From contig CACWZI010000089.1 of the NCBI GenBank assembly GCA_902765305.1, forward strand, positions 1-36,775: a stretch of DNA of 36,775 nucleotides, in the 5' to 3' direction. The notes beneath the pieces are model-generated. The model had not been told where the DNA came from, ran no database searches, and worked only from the letters and a program-made list of their open reading frames with translations. The stretch comes from an uncultured Eubacteriales bacterium (GTDB lineage Bacteria > Bacillota > Clostridia > Christensenellales > Aristaeellaceae). Position 1 is the stretch's first letter; every line of letters begins with the position of its first letter. Shown in pieces: positions 1 to 7,579 of the stretch. The position numbers and the translations under genes were made by a program.

Positions 1-150
1 TTGATTTAAAGGAAACGACAGTGATTCCAACGTTATTCAGCCCTTTGAATAATAAGAAATCCGCAAGGATTTCCTCCACCCCTAACCCCTAAAACCTAAT
101 CCCTAACCCCTCAAATACTGATTTGTCGCAGCGCGACAAATCAGTATTTG
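1..150. repeat. composite intergenic repeat, left-edge copy
   Basis: The order of parts is a core similar to other copies (TTGATT-AAAGGAAACG-CAGT, 1-22), a small hairpin GAAATCC-GCAA-GGATTTC (56-73), heptamer-spaced CCTAACC/CCTAAAA units (about 79-111), then an 18-bp palindrome (112-150). Read in reverse complement, the right half matches the start of the copies at 7403 and 36679. The whole element therefore appears to be built as a large, degenerate inverted repeat. The left end is cut by the window. Confidence 0.8.
112..150. repeat. 18-bp palindrome at the Nudix gene stop
   Basis: Arms 112-129 and 133-150 are perfect reverse complements (CAAATACTGATTTGTCGC) around a 3-nt loop. The TGA stop of the minus-strand gene (143-141) lies inside the right arm, so the last codons are written in repeat sequence. 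There is no T-tract, so a classical intrinsic terminator is not supported, although a 3'-end stabilising hairpin is possible. Confidence 0.85.
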
Positions 151-1337
151 TCCTTCAGATACCGCCTCAGCACCGTCATGCCCTGGGTCGGTACACAGTA
201 GATATCCCGGCGGGTCGGCAGCTCGGACCAGGTCTGCTCCAGGTCGAACCAGTCCACCCTGGAAACCTCCTCCGCCTGCAGGGTCAGTGCATCGGCGTCC
301 ACCGGCTCCATGTACACATAGACGTGGGAAAATTCGTTGTCCCGGAACAGGCGGCCATGAAATTCCTTTTCGTAGCGGATGTCAAAGGTGCCGGCACAGT
401 GCAGCTGTTCAGGCTTCGCGTGGATGCCCAGTTCTTCGCCCAGCTCCCGCAGCGCGGATTCCAGCGGCCCATCCCCCGCCGGGATGTGACCCGCGGAGGA
501 GGTATCGTACTTGCCCGGGAAGGAGTCCTTGTTTTCTGAACGCTTTTGCAGCAGCACCTGCCAGCGCCCGTCAACCCGGCGCACCACCCAGACGTGGGCC
601 GTGCGATGGCGGATGCCCTCCCTGTGGGCCGTGTCCCTGGACACGACTGCGCCGGTGGGTTCGCCCTGTTCGTCGCAGACATCGAAGTACTCCGTGCCCG
701 TCCGCTCGGCGAGGATCAGCCGCCCGAAGCACTCCGGGCGGTGAAAATCCGGTTTGGGGGCCTCGATGGGGCTCCAGCTGCCGAAGTGGGGATGGATCGA
801 CTCGTCGCAGCTGTAGAAGTTGCCCCGTATGGGAGCGCTTCGGTCCAGGGACCGTCCGAACGCCTCCTCCAGCCACCGGAAGGGCACCGTATAGGCCACC
901 GCCCACCATCCCCCATCATGTCGGGAGGCCTGTATGTCCATGCCCTCGGGACAGACCGCCAGTAACCCGCGATGCTCCCGGTCCGGGCCGATGCCGATCA
1001 GCGCCGCCCCTGCGGCGTTGACCTCGATGTTAACGTAGCGTGGCTCTCCTCCAAAGGGCTGCAGAAAGCATTCCAGGCAGCTGTCCGTCCACACCGGGCC
1101 GCCGAAGGCCGTCACCTTCCCCGAGACCGTCGGTTCGTTGGCGCACAGCAGCACCCGCAGCCCCGCGTCGTCCCAGGCCAGGTACGCCCGCGCTTCGGGT
1201 CGGTAATTTCCAGCCCAGGGGTAGCAGTCGATGGGCGCAAAGGCGCCCCGGCAGAAGCGCTCGTCATCCGGGTTGAAAACGCGCCCCGCCAGCGCGGGCA
1301 AGGGTGCGACAGCGGGATAAATGATGTGTGTTTTCAT
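141..1337 (-). CDS. carbohydrate-binding (CBM9-like) domain fused to Nudix hydrolase
   Basis: The protein has 398 residues starting at MKTHIIYP; an in-frame ATG at 1346 is equally possible and neither has a clear ribosome site. The N-terminal half resembles a family 9-type carbohydrate-binding beta-sandwich, with signatures such as AYLAWDDAGL, WTDSCLECFLQP and YVNIEVNAAGAALIG. The C-terminal half is a Nudix hydrolase of the IPP-isomerase-like type. Its Nudix box reads G-x5-D-x7-RELGEELGI, with Asp in place of the usual first Glu. No signal peptide is seen, so a cytoplasmic role is likely; the substrate is unknown. It is the last gene of the CotH/VTC cluster, but a perfect hairpin separates it from the upstream lamin-tail gene. 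The stop codon lies inside a repeat palindrome. Confidence 0.85.
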   Translation of the reverse strand: MKTHIIYPAVAPLPALAGRVFNPDDERFCRGAFAPIDCYPWAGNYRPEARAYLAWDDAGLRVLLCANEPTVSGKVTAFGGPVWTDSCLECFLQPFGGEPRYVNIEVNAAGAALIGIGPDREHRGLLAVCPEGMDIQASRHDGGWWAVAYTVPFRWLEEAFGRSLDRSAPIRGNFYSCDESIHPHFGSWSPIEAPKPDFHRPECFGRLILAERTGTEYFDVCDEQGEPTGAVVSRDTAHREGIRHRTAHVWVVRRVDGRWQVLLQKRSENKDSFPGKYDTSSAGHIPAGDGPLESALRELGEELGIHAKPEQLHCAGTFDIRYEKEFHGRLFRDNEFSHVYVYMEPVDADALTLQAEEVSRVDWFDLEQTWSELPTRRDIYCVPTQGMTVLRRYLKDKY

Positions 1338-1372
1338 AGGCGACATTATCTGTATTTGGTCGAAAAGAGCCT

Positions 1373-1399
1373 GCAGGGGCGCCAATGCGGCGCCCCTGC
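1373..1399 (-). terminator. strong hairpin between lamin-tail and Nudix genes
   Basis: GCAGGGGCGCC (1373-1383) and GGCGCCCCTGC (1389-1399) form a perfect 11-bp GC-rich stem with a 5-nt loop, 14 nt after the stop of the upstream minus-strand gene. On the minus strand the tail is AGGCTCTTTTCG. This looks like an intrinsic terminator or attenuator that lowers transcription into the Nudix gene. Confidence 0.6.
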
Positions 1400-1413
1400 G
1401 TTGTTTCATGTTT

Positions 1414-2649
1414 TCATTGCTCCGCTGCCGGCGTATCCACGCTCCAGCTGCCGTCCGAGCCGCGCACATACGCCTCGTCGGTGTGCAGCAGATCGTAAGT
1501 GGCGCTGTCCACGGGCTGGCCCTGGGCATTGCTCAGCGTCAGGGTCTCGCCCTCGCTGGACAGGCGGAAGCTGGTATGCAGATGGCCTGCGTCCTCCAAG
1601 CGGTTCAGGCCGGAGCAGTACACCACCAGCGTGCCGCCCCCTGGAATGGTTACGCCCTGCGGAAACTTCCACAGCCGGGGCAGCCGGGGCGTATCGGACA
1701 GGTACCAGCCGCCGATGTCCATCACGTCTGCGGAGGTGTTGCGCAGCATCACATAGTCATAGACCACGCCGCTCCCGTCGGGCCGCAGCTTGCTGTTGGA
1801 GGCCACGATCTCGGCCAGCTGCACCGGCGAATTCTGCACGACGCTGGTGAGGGCCCGGTAATTCTCCTCGGTGTTCAGCATGCCGGGGGTGGGCTGCTCG
1901 CTGACGGACCAGTGATCCCGGTCCACCCGTACATAGGCCGTGTTTTCAGACAGGGCCGGAATATTCACGGTATCCACCGCCACGTCGGCGTCGTTGAACA
2001 GCATCAGCACGTCGCCGCCGGAGGACAGCCGGAAGGGGGCATGCAGCTCAGCGCTGCCGTCCTCATCCTGGAGGGTGCTGTCGGCGTACACCACCAGCCC
2101 CTGGCCCGCCTCCAATACCAGATCAGGGAATACGAACACGTTGCCCGCCTTGGCGTTCTTGGCCAGCACATAGCCCCGCAGGTTCACCGGCCTTGAGCTG
2201 ATGTTGGCCACCTCCACCCAGTCGGGCGTCTGGCCGTTATCGTCCACCAGGACGCCGCCGTTGGCGGACATGATCTCGTTGAGGCGGATCGGTCCCTCGC
2301 CGTGGATCTCGGAGACCTGGGCGGCCACCGGTCGCTCGGCCCGGTCCTCGATGCCCGTCAGCATGAAGCCATTCGGCATCCAGCCCTGCAGCAGGAGTCC
2401 CGCCACGATGATCAGCGCGCACGCGCCCACCAGCGGCAAAAAGCCCCTGGGCAGTGCTCCGGAGGACGGGCCAGCGGGCCCTCTCGACGGCACGCCCCCG
2501 CCCTGGCGCGGCGGATTCGACGGACGACGGGGCGGCTGTTGACGCTGTCCCTGCTGTGCCGGGCGCCCCTGGGCGGGGCGCTCGTTCTCCAGGGAACCAA
2601 AGCGGCTTGAAGCGGCACGCCCCTGGGTCGGCCTGTTGTATTGAGTCAA
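1414..2649 (-). CDS. membrane-anchored protein with two lamin-tail domains
   Basis: The protein has 411 residues if started at TTG 2649, which has GGAGGTG eight bases upstream. A longer reading would begin in the upstream repeat palindrome and is unlikely. A Pro/Gln/Arg-rich cytoplasmic tail (about residues 1-75) is followed by one membrane helix (LVGACALIIVAGLLLQGW). Two lamin-tail domains (LTD) follow, each with the pattern I-x-LNEIMSAN / LAEIVASN, then WVEVANIS / YDYVMLRNTS, a GYVL / GWYLSD turn, and an edge strand near LVVYADS / LVVYCSG. In bacteria LTDs occur on exported proteins and probably bind surface polymers or nucleic acid. Topology is single-pass with the C-terminus outside. It is a paralogue of the N-terminal half of the CotH protein encoded at 4209-7265, so the two probably act at the same surface site. 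Confidence 0.85.
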   Translation of the reverse strand: MTQYNRPTQGRAASSRFGSLENERPAQGRPAQQGQRQQPPRRPSNPPRQGGGVPSRGPAGPSSGALPRGFLPLVGACALIIVAGLLLQGWMPNGFMLTGIEDRAERPVAAQVSEIHGEGPIRLNEIMSANGGVLVDDNGQTPDWVEVANISSRPVNLRGYVLAKNAKAGNVFVFPDLVLEAGQGLVVYADSTLQDEDGSAELHAPFRLSSGGDVLMLFNDADVAVDTVNIPALSENTAYVRVDRDHWSVSEQPTPGMLNTEENYRALTSVVQNSPVQLAEIVASNSKLRPDGSGVVYDYVMLRNTSADVMDIGGWYLSDTPRLPRLWKFPQGVTIPGGGTLVVYCSGLNRLEDAGHLHTSFRLSSEGETLTLSNAQGQPVDSATYDLLHTDEAYVRGSDGSWSVDTPAAEQ

Positions 2650-2682
2650 GAGGTGTTCACCTCCAAGGATGATGAGTTGGGC

Positions 2683-2719
2683 AACTACTGATTTATCGCG
2701 GAGCGACAAATCAGTAGTT
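2683..2719. repeat. palindrome at the DUF4956 gene stop
   Basis: Arms 2683-2699 and 2703-2719 pair over 17 positions around a 3-nt loop. The arms read AACTACTGATTT-T/G-TCGC. The one non-Watson-Crick position becomes a G-U wobble in minus-strand RNA, the sense of the neighbouring genes. Compared with the copy at 112, an A-T pair has changed to C-G on both arms, which is a compensatory change. The TAA stop of the DUF4956 gene overlaps the outer end. Confidence 0.85.
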
Positions 2720-3377
2720 AAATCGCTTCCCCATTGTACGCCACCAGCGTCGCGTCGTACACGCCGGGCAGCGCGCGCAGCTTGTTCAGCAGCGCGTCGG
2801 GCTTGTCCACGCGCACCTCATAGGTGGCCTCGATGCCGTTGGCGGAGACGGTCTTGCTCTTGAGCTGCGTGACCTTCAGGTTGTTCACCAGCTGGTTGGC
2901 CTGACGCTCGGATTCCTCGGACATGCGCACCACCAGCAGGTAGCTGTTCAGCCCCCTGGACTGTATGTGCACCAGCACCGTCAAAAGCAGGCCGATGCCC
3001 ACCACCGCGCAGGCGGTCAGGAAGAACTGGCCCGCGCCCAGCAGGATGCCCATCGTCAGCGCCCAAAACATGTAGGCGGTATCCAGCGGGTCCTTCACCG
3101 CAGTGCGGAAGCGCACGATGGACAGCGCGCCCACCATGCCCATGGACAGCTGGATCGATTCTCGGATACACATGACCACCGGGCAGGTGATCAGCGTCAT
3201 CATCACCAGGGTGAGGGTGAAGTTGTTGGAATACATTACGCCGCGATAGTTGCGCCGGTAGATCCAGGCGATAAACAGGCCCACGGCCAGTGCCAGCACC
3301 AGAGAAACCAGGATCGTCGGAAACGACGCCGGGGTGATGGTCTGGGAGCTGAAGAGGTTGGAAAAGATGCTGTTCAT
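2718..3377 (-). CDS. DUF4956 family membrane protein
   Basis: The protein has 219 residues and a good ribosome site (AGGAGGG, 7 nt before ATG). Hydrophobic segments near residues 20-40, 52-72, 78-100 and 105-135 give about four membrane helices. A cytoplasmic C-terminal domain of about 80 residues (VRMSEESERQANQLVNNLKV onward) looks like a small ACT/ferredoxin-like fold. The conserved family stretch GMVGALSIVRFRTAVKDPLD is present. DUF4956 proteins are regularly encoded beside VTC-domain and CotH-domain genes, as here. A role in making or exporting a surface polymer is inferred from context, since the biochemical function is not known. It lies 40 bp after the VTC gene in the same operon. Confidence 0.9.
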   Translation of the reverse strand: MNSIFSNLFSSQTITPASFPTILVSLVLALAVGLFIAWIYRRNYRGVMYSNNFTLTLVMMTLITCPVVMCIRESIQLSMGMVGALSIVRFRTAVKDPLDTAYMFWALTMGILLGAGQFFLTACAVVGIGLLLTVLVHIQSRGLNSYLLVVRMSEESERQANQLVNNLKVTQLKSKTVSANGIEATYEVRVDKPDALLNKLRALPGVYDATLVAYNGEAI

Positions 3378-3417
3378 GGGGTTTCCCTCCTGTATGTTGA
3401 ATAATTAATGATAATGA

Positions 3418-4125
3418 TCATCCAAGCGGCTCGTACCGCCTGCAAAGCACGTATTTCGACACCGCGCTGCGCTCGGCCTCCACGCCGTGCAGCAGGCCCG
3501 CGATGTAACCCGGAAGGTAGTTGTTGAACTTGACCTCCAGGATCTCCACGTTCCGGTCGTGGGGGCACACCGTCGGCAGGTGCCTGTTGAACAGGTCCAC
3601 GCTGGACAGGCCGGAGCGCAGCTGCATGTCGAAGGTGATGCGCACGTCCTCCACCGGGTGAAGGTAGGCCTCCCTGACGTAATCCACGATCACCTTTGGC
3701 CTCAGCAGCCGCGTGCGCATCTGCACAAACACGTCCTGAAGCAGTGGGCTCTGGGACTTCTGCAGGCCGCCGGGATTGCCGGATACCAGCTGGTCGCAAA
3801 GCCGACGGGTGATTTGCACGCTGGACTTCTGGATCAGGTCGCCCAGCTTGCGCTTGCGCTCCAGGAAGATGGCCTTGTCCGACATGTTGTAGATGCGGAT
3901 GCGATACTTGTCGCGGTGCATCACGCCCGCCTGCTTGTCGTAGAAGGCGGAATCCTCGATGTCGTCAAAGTACAGCGAGCGTATGACGTAGGGCCTTCCG
4001 CCCACGCAGTGCTCGTCCATGGTCAACGCGCCGCGAAGCCGCTGGCGCAGCGCCTCGAGCTCCGCCGGGTTGATGAAGTATTTCAGCTCGTGCCGCGCCG
4101 GCAGGGCGTTTCTCTTGAGTTGCAT
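3418..4125 (-). CDS. VTC-domain (polyphosphate polymerase-like) protein
   Basis: The protein has 235 residues. The ATG at 4125 is chosen because AGAAGGA lies 5 nt upstream; an ATG two codons earlier sits on the ribosome site itself. It is a CYTH/triphosphate-tunnel-metalloenzyme fold. Visible motifs are RHELKYFI (E13, K15), RSLYFDD (49-55), KYRIRIYN (73-80), FLERKRK (87-93), the VDYVREAY arginine, and the late EVKFNNYLPG glutamate and lysine. In the yeast VTC complex this domain makes polyphosphate from ATP inside a basic tunnel, with Arg/Lys binding phosphates and Glu binding metal. The bacterial stand-alone form lacks the yeast SPX and membrane domains. Its neighbours (CotH and DUF4956) suggest that its product is used in a surface-polymer pathway, with DUF4956 as a possible membrane partner. 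That step is inference. Confidence 0.9.
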   Translation of the reverse strand: MQLKRNALPARHELKYFINPAELEALRQRLRGALTMDEHCVGGRPYVIRSLYFDDIEDSAFYDKQAGVMHRDKYRIRIYNMSDKAIFLERKRKLGDLIQKSSVQITRRLCDQLVSGNPGGLQKSQSPLLQDVFVQMRTRLLRPKVIVDYVREAYLHPVEDVRITFDMQLRSGLSSVDLFNRHLPTVCPHDRNVEILEVKFNNYLPGYIAGLLHGVEAERSAVSKYVLCRRYEPLG

Positions 4126-4150
4126 ACGCATCCTTCTTTGCGATAATTTA

Positions 4151-4177
4151 TAGCGTGGCGGCAGGTTGCCGCCGCTA
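4151..4177 (-). terminator. hairpin between CotH and VTC genes
   Basis: GGCGGCA-GGT-TGCCGCC (4157-4173) is extended by TAGC/GCTA with a two-base bulge. On the minus strand it is followed by TATAAATTATC. It lies 31 nt after the CotH stop. It could be a partial terminator or an RNA-processing hairpin that sets relative expression inside the operon. Confidence 0.4.
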
Positions 4178-4208
4178 CGGCTATTCCTGTTCCCTGATCC
4201 ATGTTCCA

Positions 4209-7200
4209 TCACGGCTTGCCGATATCCCCGTAGCTCACGCCCACCTGCTGCATCACTTCGCCGAAGTAGTGCTCCATCTGGGCCTGCGTCAGCGGGAGGT
4301 ACTTGTTGTACTTGATGAACTGCAGCATGCGGTAGGGGCGCTTCTCGGCGTAGCGCACGAATTCCCGGATGGCCGACTTGTGCTCGGATTCGCTGAACTC
4401 CCAACGGGCGTAGTGGTCGGGCATCAGCGGCGCGATGGCGTTGTAGAACTCGTCCACCATGGCCTTGATGCTGTCGGCGCTGTAGGTGGTGGCCATCTTC
4501 TCGCCCAGGTAGGTCAGGAAGCGATCGACAAAGGTCTCGTTCTTCATGCAGGCGATGAACAGCTTGTTGTCGGTGCGCAGGTTGTTGCCCATGCCACCGG
4601 GGGTCAGCCAGCGCTGGGGCGAGTTGGTATCCACCGAGAAGGACCAGTCCAGGTCGAACAACACCCATTTCCACTTGCCGTCCTTCTTCGGATTGCGGTA
4701 GCGCTTGACGTTCAGGGTGTCGGTGTTGCCGGTGTACATCTCCACCGCCATGTATTCGATGTAGTTCTGGATGTCAATGGCGTTGTCCAGCACCTCATAG
4801 GCTTCGGCGGTATTCATGTCGTGGCTGGTGACGTAGTCCAGCAGCTGGACCATGGTCTCGTTGCTGCCCTGCATCACGTTGGTGTTGGCCTTGACCAGGT
4901 CGATATCGTCCTCGTCGCCCTCCCAGCCCTCGAACTGGCAGATGTTGGACTTGCAGATGCGCTCGCGCAGGTTGTAGTGGCCCCAGTACTGGCCGTCGAT
5001 GTAGAGCACGCCGAACTCGGTCTCCTGGTAATCCACGCAGCCGCCCTCGGCCAGCCGCTGCAGCAGCGCGTCGCGGAAGCGGGTCTTGTAGCCGTCCTCG
5101 CTGGAGGAGCGCAGCAGGAAGGACTGGTATTCGGTGTAGGGACGGTGGCTGAATATGGCGGCCTCGAAGCGGTTCGCGCCGTACCGGCTGCGGGCGATGA
5201 CCTTGAAGGCCTTCTGCTTCTCGGCGCGGCTGAACTGGCCGTGCAGCTTGATGCCGCACTCCTGGGAGATCAGGGTGCTGCCGTCGGGATTGAACACCTC
5301 GACGTGGGCCTCCCGCTCCCAGTCCATCCAGAAGTTCGCGCCCTTGTTCATCGAGCCGTAGGGATACTTGGGCTCCGCGTTGGGGCCCTTGACCATGATG
5401 CCGGCCTCGTCGCTGGTGAGGTTGTAGGGGTCGGACACCAGCGACACCACGAACACGGTGCCGTTCCCGTTGTTCACGTTGTACAGGTAGCTCTGGCTGT
5501 CCATGATGGACTCCAGGTAGCCCTCGCCGTAGACCCGGGTGCGCAGTATGGTGGTATCGGTGATCTGGATCGGCCCGGTGTAGGGCGTGCTGCTCTCTGT
5601 GGGATCGGTGCAGTCCAGGGTGTAGTAGATTCGGCAGTTTGACGGCGCCGACAGCTCGACCGTCAGGCTGTCGCCGCTTTTGAACATGCCGCCCTCCACG
5701 GAATAGACGGGCCTGGGCGCGCGGCCGTAGTAGGCCGGGCCGCTGTTGCCCGCGCCGGGGGTCACGGTGGTGAAGAAGCGCAGGCCGCTGCCGTCGTCCG
5801 TGCGGCCGTAGGAGATGTCCGCGTACTGCATCGGCACAAACAGCCGGTCTATGATCTCTCCGCCGGGCTCGGACAGCACCACCGAATAGCCCCCGTCGGT
5901 GGCGAGGCGATAGTTGGTCTGAATGCGACCTTCAGCCGTGGCGTTCAGCCCGTTGGCAAACACGCCCAGATAGCCTCCGGGCTGGATCGTGGTGCCGGAG
6001 GGGAACTGCCACTTGCGGGGACGGCCCGCGTTGTCGGACAGGCCCCAGCCGGACAGGTCCACCGCAGCAGAGGTGCCGTTGTACAGCTCGATCCAGTCGT
6101 CGGACTTGGTCGAGGAAGCCAGCACCTCGGTGATGCGCACGCCCTTGTCGTTGCGCTGCTGGATCTCCCTTGCTGCGGCGTCCACGCCCTCGGGGGTATT
6201 GGGATAGTTGGGCGAGGGCGAAAACTGCTTGCTCCAGCCGGTCTCCAGCAGGCTGTAGCACTGGTCCGGCTCCATGACCGGGGTCCTGACATGGCTGACG
6301 GTGTTGCCGTTGGGGTCCGTCAGGAACACGTTGTCGCTCTTGTTGGAGATGCGGAAATTGGTATGCAGGTGGGCAGGGTCCGCCTTGCGGTCCATGCCCG
6401 AGCAGTGCACGGCCAGATAACCGCCGGCGGGCAGCGTCACGGAGGGAAACTGCCAGCGCTGGAGCTTCTCGGCCTTGTCGGACAGCGACCATCCGGCAAG
6501 GTCCACCGGGCTTGACGTGGTATTGTGGATCTCGACGTAATCCGGGCAGGCACCGGTCTCATCCATGAAGAAGGTGCAGTTGTCGGCCATGACCTCGGTG
6601 ATCTCCAGCGCGCCGGGCTGCACCGCCACGGGCCGGGCGTCCTCGTCCTCGCCGCCGTAGCGCTCGACGCGGTTGGCCGCGCCGGGCGTCGGGGCGTCGC
6701 TGATCTGCCATTCGCCGGAGGCGTCCCGGCAGTACACCTGGTTGCGGGCCAGGGCCGGGATCTCCACCAGGTCCACGCCGTTGCCGCTCTTGTCCAGCAG
6801 CGCCAGCGTCTCGCCGGAGGCGGGCAGGCGGTAGGGCGCGTGGTAGCCGTCGGCCTGCTGGGCCTTGCCGCTGTCGTCGGCGTGCACCACCGCGAATTCA
6901 CCAGGCTGCAGCACCCCGCCGGGGAAGGCGAAGGCCTGGGCGGGCTTGGTCTGCCGCACCAGGGCGTACCCGGTCAGGTCGATGGCATGGTCGGAGGCGT
7001 TTTCGATCTCGATCCAGTCCTCGATGCCCGCGTCGTTGCCGGTCCGAGTTGAGGCGTTGGCGCTCATGATCTCGCTGATGCGCAGGCCGCCGGCGGCGCT
7101 GTCAGCGCTGGCCCTGCGTGTAAGCAGCGGCGCCGACTGCAACAGCCATGTCAGCAGCAGTGCCGCCGCGCCGATGAGCGCGATAACAGCGGGCAACGCG

Positions 7201-7265
7201 CCCATAGGGCGGGTGTGCTGCCACGCTGATTTTCTCTTTTTCTTTTTCACGGGTTGGTTTGCCAC
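4209..7265 (-). CDS. lamin-tail / chitobiase-like / CotH kinase-family surface protein
   Basis: The protein has 1018 residues and starts at GTG with GGAGGAAG upstream. A basic N-terminus (KKKKRKS) and a membrane helix (about 23-45) make it a type II-like anchored exported protein. Three lamin-tail repeats follow (about 55-185, 210-345 and 365-500), each opening with an ISEIMSAN / ITEVMADN / ITEVLASS strand. A chitobiase/FN3-like strand set comes next (VEGGMFKSGDSLTVELSAPS to ILRTRVYGEGY, about 520-600), then a CotH domain (about 615-1000). CotH motifs include GIKLHGQFSR, KAFKVIARSRYG, YWGHYNLRERI and WKWVLFDLDWSF. CotH proteins are atypical protein kinases first known from spore coats, and the Asp residues in FDLDWS are candidate metal ligands. 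It is the first gene of a five-gene operon with VTC and DUF4956. Confidence 0.9.
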   Translation of the reverse strand: MANQPVKKKKRKSAWQHTRPMGALPAVIALIGAAALLLTWLLQSAPLLTRRASADSAAGGLRISEIMSANASTRTGNDAGIEDWIEIENASDHAIDLTGYALVRQTKPAQAFAFPGGVLQPGEFAVVHADDSGKAQQADGYHAPYRLPASGETLALLDKSGNGVDLVEIPALARNQVYCRDASGEWQISDAPTPGAANRVERYGGEDEDARPVAVQPGALEITEVMADNCTFFMDETGACPDYVEIHNTTSSPVDLAGWSLSDKAEKLQRWQFPSVTLPAGGYLAVHCSGMDRKADPAHLHTNFRISNKSDNVFLTDPNGNTVSHVRTPVMEPDQCYSLLETGWSKQFSPSPNYPNTPEGVDAAAREIQQRNDKGVRITEVLASSTKSDDWIELYNGTSAAVDLSGWGLSDNAGRPRKWQFPSGTTIQPGGYLGVFANGLNATAEGRIQTNYRLATDGGYSVVLSEPGGEIIDRLFVPMQYADISYGRTDDGSGLRFFTTVTPGAGNSGPAYYGRAPRPVYSVEGGMFKSGDSLTVELSAPSNCRIYYTLDCTDPTESSTPYTGPIQITDTTILRTRVYGEGYLESIMDSQSYLYNVNNGNGTVFVVSLVSDPYNLTSDEAGIMVKGPNAEPKYPYGSMNKGANFWMDWEREAHVEVFNPDGSTLISQECGIKLHGQFSRAEKQKAFKVIARSRYGANRFEAAIFSHRPYTEYQSFLLRSSSEDGYKTRFRDALLQRLAEGGCVDYQETEFGVLYIDGQYWGHYNLRERICKSNICQFEGWEGDEDDIDLVKANTNVMQGSNETMVQLLDYVTSHDMNTAEAYEVLDNAIDIQNYIEYMAVEMYTGNTDTLNVKRYRNPKKDGKWKWVLFDLDWSFSVDTNSPQRWLTPGGMGNNLRTDNKLFIACMKNETFVDRFLTYLGEKMATTYSADSIKAMVDEFYNAIAPLMPDHYARWEFSESEHKSAIREFVRYAEKRPYRMLQFIKYNKYLPLTQAQMEHYFGEVMQQVGVSYGDIGKP

Positions 7266-7328
7266 TCGGCTTCCTCCGATATCGCTTTGCGGAATCGCAT
7301 ATCCCGCAGATTATACTTCAATATCCCT

Positions 7329-7357
7329 ATTATAATACAGCTTCATCATTACGGCAA
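7329..7357 (-). promoter_or_regulatory. promoter of the CotH-VTC-DUF4956 operon
   Basis: On the minus strand, TTGCCG (7357-7352), exactly 17 nt, then TATAAT (7334-7329). It lies 64 nt upstream of the GTG start of the CotH gene. A second TATAAT (7315-7310) lies further down without a good -35. Confidence 0.75.
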
Positions 7358-7402
7358 GATGGCGGCAAAGGGGCAGGGAGGTAAAATGTTGGAATGCTGA
7401 CA

Positions 7403-7575
7403 AATACTGATTTATCGAGCTGTGCTCGATAAATCAGTATTCAGGTTTTAGGGGTTAGGTTTTAGGGGTGGTGCAAATCCCTTAACGCTTCGCTAGGCCT
7501 TCGGCCACGGGATTTGTTTGATTCAAAGGAAACGGCAGTAGCCTATAACCTAAAACCTAAATACTGATTTGTCGC
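7403..7575. repeat. composite intergenic repeat, copy between PIG-L and CotH genes
   Basis: A perfect 18-bp palindrome (7403-7420 / 7424-7441, loop TGT) is followed by CAGG and heptamers TTTTAGG-GGTTAGG-TTTTAGG-GGTGGTG (7446-7473). Next comes CAAATCCC...GGGATTTG (7474-7481 / 7509-7516) enclosing a GGCC-TTC-GGCC hairpin. The core TTTGATTCAAAGGAAACGGCAGTA (split here: TTTGATTCAAAGG, AAACGGCAGTA) follows, then CCTAAAACCTA heptamers. A lone palindrome arm (7559-7575) ends 4 nt before the PIG-L stop codon. With the promoter at 7329-7357 this explains the 314 bp without genes. Confidence 0.85.
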
Positions 7576-7579
7576 ACCC

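Noticed and set aside
4155-5642. Plus-strand 495-residue frame opposite the CotH gene
   Set aside because: Antisense shadow with Val/His/Leu-rich composition typical of reversed GC-rich coding sequence.
7446-7473. GGTTAGG/TTTTAGG repeats as true telomere sequence
   Set aside because: Short internal tracts inside a bacterial intergenic repeat next to normal genes; several copies are present.
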